From assembly GCF_014647975.1 (NCBI RefSeq), contig NZ_BMQF01000003.1, forward strand, positions 1 through 64,000: a stretch of DNA of 64,000 nucleotides. Reading direction: 5' to 3'. Each line of letters starts with the position of its first letter. Within the stretch, counting starts at the first letter, position 1. The notes beneath the pieces are model-generated. The model did not search any database. It was given only the letters and a program-made list of their open reading frames with translations, and was not told the origin of the DNA. The translations under genes were made by a program, and so were the position numbers. The stretch comes from Streptomyces fumigatiscleroticus (GTDB lineage Bacteria > Actinomycetota > Actinomycetes > Streptomycetales > Streptomycetaceae). Of this stretch, positions 59,593 through 64,000 are shown one piece after another.

Positions 59593-59658
59593 AATGCGGA
59601 TTTCCGCCCGCGAGGGGGGTGCGCAAGATCCCCGGATCGGACATGCGAAACTTTTCAC

Positions 59659-60303
59659 ATGAGTGCCGCCAGCCGCGCCCCCCTGCGCTCGAACCGCACC
59701 AGCCGTGTCCATGGCCGCGTCCGTGGCCGCGCCGCCGTGACCGCCGGCGCCGCGCTGGCCGCCGCGCTGCTCCTGTCCGCGTGCAGCTCCGGGGGCACCT
59801 CCGGAGGCGGCGGCAACACCGGCTTCATCACCGGCGCGGACGGCATCGCCACCCTGAAGAAGAGCGAGCGGAGCGACGCCCCCGACCTGTCCGGGAAGAC
59901 CGTCGACGGCAAGCAGCTCGACGTCGCGGAGTACAAGGGCAAGATCGTCGTCCTGAATGTCTGGGGCTCCTGGTGCTCGCCCTGCCGCGCCGAGGCCAAG
60001 AACCTGGAGAAGGTCTACCAGGACACCAAGGACCAGGGCGTCCAGTTCGTCGGCATCAACACCCGCGACACCTCCACCGGTCCGGCCGAGGCCTTCGAGA
60101 AGGAACAGGGCATCACCTACCCGAGCCTGTACGACCCGACCGGCAAGCTGATGCTCCGCTTCGACAAGGGCACGCTCAACCCGCAGGCCATCCCCTCCAC
60201 GCTGATCATCGACCGGGACGGCAAGGTCGCCGCGCGCACCCTCCAGGCACTCAGCGAGGAGAAGCTGCGCAAGATGCTCGACCCGTTCCTGTCGGAGAAG
60301 TGA
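59659..60303 (+). CDS. resA: TlpA/ResA-like thiol-disulfide reductase lipoprotein
   Basis: A 214-aa membrane-tethered thioredoxin-fold protein. The signal peptide has a lipobox at Cys 42 (LLLSAC), a Gly-rich linker follows, then KIVVLNVWGSWCSPCRAEAKNLEKV with the active CSPC pair, and IPSTLIIDRDGKV. In System II cytochrome c maturation, ResA reduces the CXXCH haem-binding cysteines of apocytochrome c outside the membrane. It is the first gene of a four-gene maturation operon, 1 bp ahead of ccdA. Confidence 0.9.
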   Translation: MSAASRAPLRSNRTSRVHGRVRGRAAVTAGAALAAALLLSACSSGGTSGGGGNTGFITGADGIATLKKSERSDAPDLSGKTVDGKQLDVAEYKGKIVVLNVWGSWCSPCRAEAKNLEKVYQDTKDQGVQFVGINTRDTSTGPAEAFEKEQGITYPSLYDPTGKLMLRFDKGTLNPQAIPSTLIIDRDGKVAARTLQALSEEKLRKMLDPFLSEK

Positions 60304-60304
60304 C

Positions 60305-61075
60305 GTGACCGCGGTGTCCACGCTCGCCGCGACGGGCTACAACGGCACGGTGCTCAACGGCGCCCTGCTGGTGGCCCTGCCCGTCGCCCTGCTCGGCGGT
60401 CTGGTCTCCTTCTTCTCCCCCTGCGTCCTGCCCCTGGTCCCCGGCTACCTGTCCTACGTGACCGGCGTCACCGGCACCGACCTGGGCGAGGCGCGGCGCG
60501 GGCGGATGGTCGCGGGCGCCTCCCTGTTCGTCCTCGGCTTCACCGCCGTGTTCGTCTCCAGCGGTGCCCTCTTCGGCTACGCCGGGCAGACGCTCCAGGA
60601 GAACCGGGACGTCCTGACCAAGGTGCTGGGCGTCTTCGTCATCCTCATGGGTGTGTTCTTCCTGGGCCTGATGCCCTGGCTCACCCAGCGCGAGTACCGC
60701 TTCCACCGGCGGCCCGTGACCGGGCTGATCGGCGCCCCGGTGCTGGGCGCGCTGTTCGGCATCGGCTGGACGCCGTGCATCGGCCCGACCCTCGCCTCCG
60801 TGCTGATCCTCTCCTCCGAGCAGGGCAGCGCCGGCCGCGGGGCCATACTGACCGTCGCCTACTGCCTCGGCCTCGGCGTCCCCTTCGTCCTCGCCGCGGT
60901 CGCCTTCCGCAAGGCGCTCGGCGCCTTCGGCTGGGTCAAGCGCCATTACGTCTGGGTGATGCGGATCGGCGGCACCATGATGATCGTGACCGGTCTGCTG
61001 CTGCTGACCGGCGCGTGGGACCGCATCGTGCAGGAGATGCAGACCTGGTCCACCGGCTTCACTGTGGGGATCTGA
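60305..61075 (+). CDS. ccdA: CcdA thiol transporter
   Basis: A 256-aa polytopic membrane protein. FFSPCVLPLVPGYLSYVTG holds the first redox cysteine and LFGIGWTPCIGPTLASVL the second, the pair that carries electrons from cytosolic thioredoxin to ResA. About six membrane helices are visible. GTG 60305 sits 1 bp after the resA stop. Second gene of the cytochrome c maturation operon. Confidence 0.92.
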   Translation: MTAVSTLAATGYNGTVLNGALLVALPVALLGGLVSFFSPCVLPLVPGYLSYVTGVTGTDLGEARRGRMVAGASLFVLGFTAVFVSSGALFGYAGQTLQENRDVLTKVLGVFVILMGVFFLGLMPWLTQREYRFHRRPVTGLIGAPVLGALFGIGWTPCIGPTLASVLILSSEQGSAGRGAILTVAYCLGLGVPFVLAAVAFRKALGAFGWVKRHYVWVMRIGGTMMIVTGLLLLTGAWDRIVQEMQTWSTGFTVGI

Positions 61076-61079
61076 CCCG

Positions 61080-62819
61080 ATGAGCACGACTTCGAAGACC
61101 ACCGAGCCCGACAAGGCCCCGAACGCCGGTGAGGACCAGGACCTGGGCGCCGCCGGCTCCCAGCTCTCCACCGCCCCGGCGGAGGAGGCCACCGGCCTGC
61201 CCTCCCTGGGCGTCATCGGCTGGGCCCGCTGGTTCTGGCGCCAGCTCACCTCCATGCGGGTGGCGCTGCTGCTGCTCCTGCTGCTGTCGCTGGGCGCGAT
61301 CCCCGGCTCGCTGATCCCCCAGACCGGCATCGACGAGACCAAGGTCGCCGACTTCCGCGACCGGCACGGGACGCTCGCGCCGATCTACGACAAGCTCGGC
61401 CTCTTCCACGTCTACAGCTCGGTGTGGTTCTCCGCGATCTACATCCTGCTGTTCGTCTCCCTCATCGGCTGCATCGTCCCGCGCACCTGGCAGTTCGTGG
61501 GCCAGCTCCGCGGCCGTCCGCCGGGCGCCCCCCGGCGCCTGACCCGGCTGCCCGCCTACACCACCTGGCGTACCGGGGCCGAGCCCGAGCAGGTCCGCGA
61601 GGCCGCGCTCGCCGTGCTGAAGAAGCGCCGCTTCCGCGCCCGTACCGTCGGGGACGCCGTCGCCGCCGAGAAGGGCTATCTGCGCGAGGCGGGCAACCTC
61701 GCCTTCCACATCGCGCTGATCGTGATGCTGATCGCCTTCGCCTGGGGCCAGCTGTTCAAGTCCGAGGGCAACAAGCTGATCCTGGAGGGCGACGGCTTCG
61801 CCAACACGCTCACCCAGTACGACGACTTCAAGTCCGGCAACCTCTTCTCCCAGGACGACCTGGACGCCTTCAGCTTCAACCTGAAGGACTTCACCGGCAC
61901 CTACGAGCTGACCGGCCCCAACCGCGGCACCCCGCGCACCTACCAGGCCAAGGTCACCTACAGCGTGGGCGCCTACGGCAAGGAGAAGACGACCACCATC
62001 AAGGTGAACGAGCCGCTGAAGATCGGCGACTCGAAGGTCTACCTGGTCAGCCACGGCTACGCGCCCGTCGTCACCGTCAGGGACGCCAAGGGCGACGTGG
62101 TCATGGACCACGAGGCGGTGTCGCTGCTGCCGCTGGACTCCAACGTCACCTCCTCCGGCGCCATCAAGGTCATGGACGGCTACCGCAACGCCAAGGGGGA
62201 GAAGGAACAGCTCGGCTTCAACGCCTTCTTCCTGCCGACGTACGGCGGCAAGGGCTCCACGATGCTGTCCCAGTTCCCGGCGCTGCTCAACCCGATGCTG
62301 GCGCTCTCCGCGTACCACGGCGACCTGGGCGTCGACTCGGGCATCCCGCAGAGCGTGTACCAGCTGGACAAGGCCAACCTGAAGGAGTTCAAGGGCTCCG
62401 ACGGCAAGCTGTTCAAGAAGCAGCTCACCGTCGGCCAGACCATGACGCTCCCGGACGGCGCCGGCTCCGTCACCTTCAACGGCATCAAGGAGTGGGCCGG
62501 CTTCCAGGTCACCCGGCAGCCCGCCAGCGGCTGGGCCCTGGCCGGCGCGGTCGTGGCCATCTTCGGCCTGGCCGGCTCGCTCTTCATCCAGCGCCGTCGC
62601 GTCTGGGTGCGGGCCGTCAAGGGCGCCGACGGGATCACCGTCGTCGAGATGGCCGGCCTGGGCCGCAGCGAGTCCGCCAAGGTCCCCGAGGAACTCGGCG
62701 ACCTCGCCGCGATCCTGTACGACCGGGCGCCCGGCGCCCCCGACGCCGACGACTCCGCAGACTCGTCAGACACCCCCGACCCCCAAGTCGTACCTGCCGA
62801 AGGGGCTGAGAAGCAGTGA
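61080..62819 (+). CDS. resB: ResB cytochrome c maturation protein
   Basis: A 579-aa membrane protein. An N-terminal helix (VALLLLLLLSLGAIPGSLIPQ) and two helices follow before a large extracytoplasmic domain (residues about 230-490), and a C-terminal helix (GWALAGAVVAIFGLAGSLFIQRRRVWVR) comes before an acidic tail. This is the usual CcsB1/ResB layout; with CcsA/ResC it forms the haem-handling complex of System II. ATG 61080 is 4 bp after the ccdA stop. Its stop overlaps the GTG of the next gene (GTGA). Confidence 0.92.
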   Translation: MSTTSKTTEPDKAPNAGEDQDLGAAGSQLSTAPAEEATGLPSLGVIGWARWFWRQLTSMRVALLLLLLLSLGAIPGSLIPQTGIDETKVADFRDRHGTLAPIYDKLGLFHVYSSVWFSAIYILLFVSLIGCIVPRTWQFVGQLRGRPPGAPRRLTRLPAYTTWRTGAEPEQVREAALAVLKKRRFRARTVGDAVAAEKGYLREAGNLAFHIALIVMLIAFAWGQLFKSEGNKLILEGDGFANTLTQYDDFKSGNLFSQDDLDAFSFNLKDFTGTYELTGPNRGTPRTYQAKVTYSVGAYGKEKTTTIKVNEPLKIGDSKVYLVSHGYAPVVTVRDAKGDVVMDHEAVSLLPLDSNVTSSGAIKVMDGYRNAKGEKEQLGFNAFFLPTYGGKGSTMLSQFPALLNPMLALSAYHGDLGVDSGIPQSVYQLDKANLKEFKGSDGKLFKKQLTVGQTMTLPDGAGSVTFNGIKEWAGFQVTRQPASGWALAGAVVAIFGLAGSLFIQRRRVWVRAVKGADGITVVEMAGLGRSESAKVPEELGDLAAILYDRAPGAPDADDSADSSDTPDPQVVPAEGAEKQ

Positions 62820-63913
62820 CTTCCGCCGCCGTGACCGAGCTGGCCGCCGCGACCAACGAACACCTCGCGCACATCAGCAACACGCTGATCTACTCCGCGA
62901 TGGCCGTGTACACCCTGGCCTTCTTCGCGTACATCGCCGAGTGGCTCTTCGGCAGCCGCAGCAAGGTCGGCCGTACCGCCGCCGCGCTCACCGAGACGAA
63001 GAAGAAGGCGGAGGCCCCCGCGGTCACCGTCAAGAAGGCCGGCGGGACCGCCGTACTGGAGCGGCCGAAGGTCGTCGTACGGTCCGCGGCCGGTGCCCGG
63101 GACGTGCCCGACGGGCCCGGCGCGCACGGCGGTGACGTGCAGGGCGACATGTACGGGCGGATCGCCGTCTCCCTCACGGTGCTCGCCTTCCTGGTCGAGT
63201 TCGGCGGCGTGCTCGCCCGGGCCCTGTCGGTGAAGCGGGCGCCGTGGGGCAACATGTACGAGTTCAACATCACGTTCTCGACGGTCGCCGTCGGCGTGTA
63301 CCTCGTACTGCTTCTGCTGAAGAAGAACATCCGCTGGCTCGGCCTGCCGCTGATCACCACGGTCCTGCTCGACCTGGGCCTGGCCGTCACCGTCCTCTAC
63401 ACGGCCAGTGACCAGCTGGTCCCCGCCCTCCACTCGTACTGGCTCTACATCCACGTCTCCACGGCGATCTTCTGCGGAGCGGTCTTCTACGTCGGCGCGG
63501 TCGCCACGATCCTGTACCTGTTCAAGGACGCCTACGAGAACAAGCTCGCCTCCGGCGGCACCCCCGGCCGCTTCGCCAACTCGGTCCTGGACCGGCTGCC
63601 CGCCGCGGCCTCCCTGGACAAGTTCGCCTACCGTGTCAACGCCGCCGTCTTCCCGCTGTGGACGTTCACGATCATCGCGGGCGCGATCTGGGCGGGCGAC
63701 GCCTGGGGCCGCTACTGGGGCTGGGACCCCAAGGAGACCTGGTCCTTCATCACCTGGGTCGCCTACGCCTGCTATCTGCACGCCCGCGCGACGGCCGGCT
63801 GGAAGGGCCGCAAGGCCGCCTACCTGGCCCTGATCGCCTTCGGCTGCTGGCTCTTCAACTACTACGGCGTCAACATCTTCGTCAGCGGCAAGCACTCGTA
63901 CTCGGGGGTCTGA
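62816..63913 (+). CDS. ccsB: CcsA/ResC-type cytochrome c synthetase (haem lyase)
   Basis: A 365-aa membrane protein of the CcsA/ResC family with eight or so helices. The tryptophan-rich haem-binding motif AWGRYWGWDPKETWSFITWVAYACYLHAR lies near residues 300-328. Histidines flank it (HSYWLYIHVST), and the C-terminus is WLFNYYGVNIFVSGKHSYSGV. It passes haem to the apocytochrome. A Lys/Val/Ala-rich cytosolic loop (about residues 55-105) is longer than in many relatives. GTG 62816 overlaps the resB stop; a perfect terminator hairpin lies 19 bp downstream. Confidence 0.94.
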   Translation: MTSAAVTELAAATNEHLAHISNTLIYSAMAVYTLAFFAYIAEWLFGSRSKVGRTAAALTETKKKAEAPAVTVKKAGGTAVLERPKVVVRSAAGARDVPDGPGAHGGDVQGDMYGRIAVSLTVLAFLVEFGGVLARALSVKRAPWGNMYEFNITFSTVAVGVYLVLLLLKKNIRWLGLPLITTVLLDLGLAVTVLYTASDQLVPALHSYWLYIHVSTAIFCGAVFYVGAVATILYLFKDAYENKLASGGTPGRFANSVLDRLPAAASLDKFAYRVNAAVFPLWTFTIIAGAIWAGDAWGRYWGWDPKETWSFITWVAYACYLHARATAGWKGRKAAYLALIAFGCWLFNYYGVNIFVSGKHSYSGV

Positions 63914-63932
63914 CCACCCGAAGTTCATGAAT

Positions 63933-63984
63933 GAGGGCCGGTTCCCGTGACGTGACCTGAGTCACGTCACGGGAACCGGCCCTC
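63933..63984. terminator. terminator hairpin closing the cytochrome c maturation operon
   Basis: A perfect 24-bp stem (63933-63956 with 63961-63984) around a CTGA loop, 19 bp after the ccsB stop. No long T run follows; it may work in both directions. Confidence 0.88.
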
Positions 63985-64000
63985 GTCGTACGGACAGACA

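Overview
The window is a high-GC actinobacterial chromosome segment, almost certainly from Streptomyces. Evidence for this: the sporulation sigma factor sigma-BldN sits next to its anti-sigma factor RsbN. There is a Rex repressor with a textbook Rex operator heading a hemACD run. The lysyl-tRNA synthetase is class I. DUF397, DUF5753 and DUF3558 proteins are present, GTG starts are common, and a bS22-type micro-protein (32 codons) is encoded.

Layout. 1-270: the 3' tail of a 23S rRNA, a complete 5S rRNA and the rrn terminator. 294-5265: HAD phosphatase, VC0807-type membrane protein, MFS transporter, AcuC-type deacetylase and a conserved putative phosphatase. 5395-12226: a developmental core with a BldC-like small DNA-binding protein, bS22, an epimerase, an acyltransferase, rsbN, bldN, a HAD-IB phosphatase and a glutaredoxin-like protein. 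12442-17710: Rex operator and the translationally coupled rex-hemA-hemC-hemD run, closed by a perfect 24-bp terminator hairpin.

17804-31418 is an accessory island lying between hemD and hemB. Its first part (17.8-25.0 kb) is a decayed tandem array of a divergent two-gene cassette: a STAND (NB-ARC/TPR) ATPase on the minus strand facing away from a SpoIIE/RsbU-type PP2C phosphatase across a conserved ~95-bp promoter element with a TGCTAGCA palindrome. There are three copies of the element. The first ATPase has Asn in place of the Walker B Asp, the second is only a C-terminal remnant, and the third looks intact but has lost its phosphatase. A TetR / SnoaL-like / NmrA-like module with two CGGACC-type palindromic operators follows. 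Then come a WhiJ-like regulatory trio (DUF397, XRE-DUF5753, HATPase), a helix-turn-helix protein, and an XRE-TPR protein that lacks the front of its HTH.

31.5-46.6 kb: hemB, a DUF4232 lipoprotein, a membrane-anchored XRE protein, a SAM methyltransferase, an aminotransferase, an arylamine N-acetyltransferase, a secreted protein made of two repeated domains, divergent argS/lysS, a DUF2637 membrane protein and two DUF3558 lipoproteins. 46.8-55.5 kb: rtcB, a short-chain dehydrogenase, YnfA, a secreted protein, a two-gene flavin oxidoreductase/FMN reductase operon behind a MarR-like palindrome, a two-component system, a 40-bp minisatellite and a small conserved protein. 56.1-64 kb: hemL with a coupled histidine phosphatase, a lipoprotein polysaccharide deacetylase preceded by a 21-bp perfect inverted repeat, and the System II cytochrome c maturation operon (TlpA/ResA, CcdA, ResB, CcsB) ending in a perfect 24-bp terminator hairpin.

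Taken together, the core genes link redox sensing (Rex, glutaredoxin), tetrapyrrole synthesis (hemA, C, D, B, L) and haem use (cytochrome c maturation) with aerial development (BldN/RsbN). The island between hemD and hemB carries signalling and regulatory genes with clear signs of recent duplication and loss. Functional calls rest on motifs read by eye; no database search was run.
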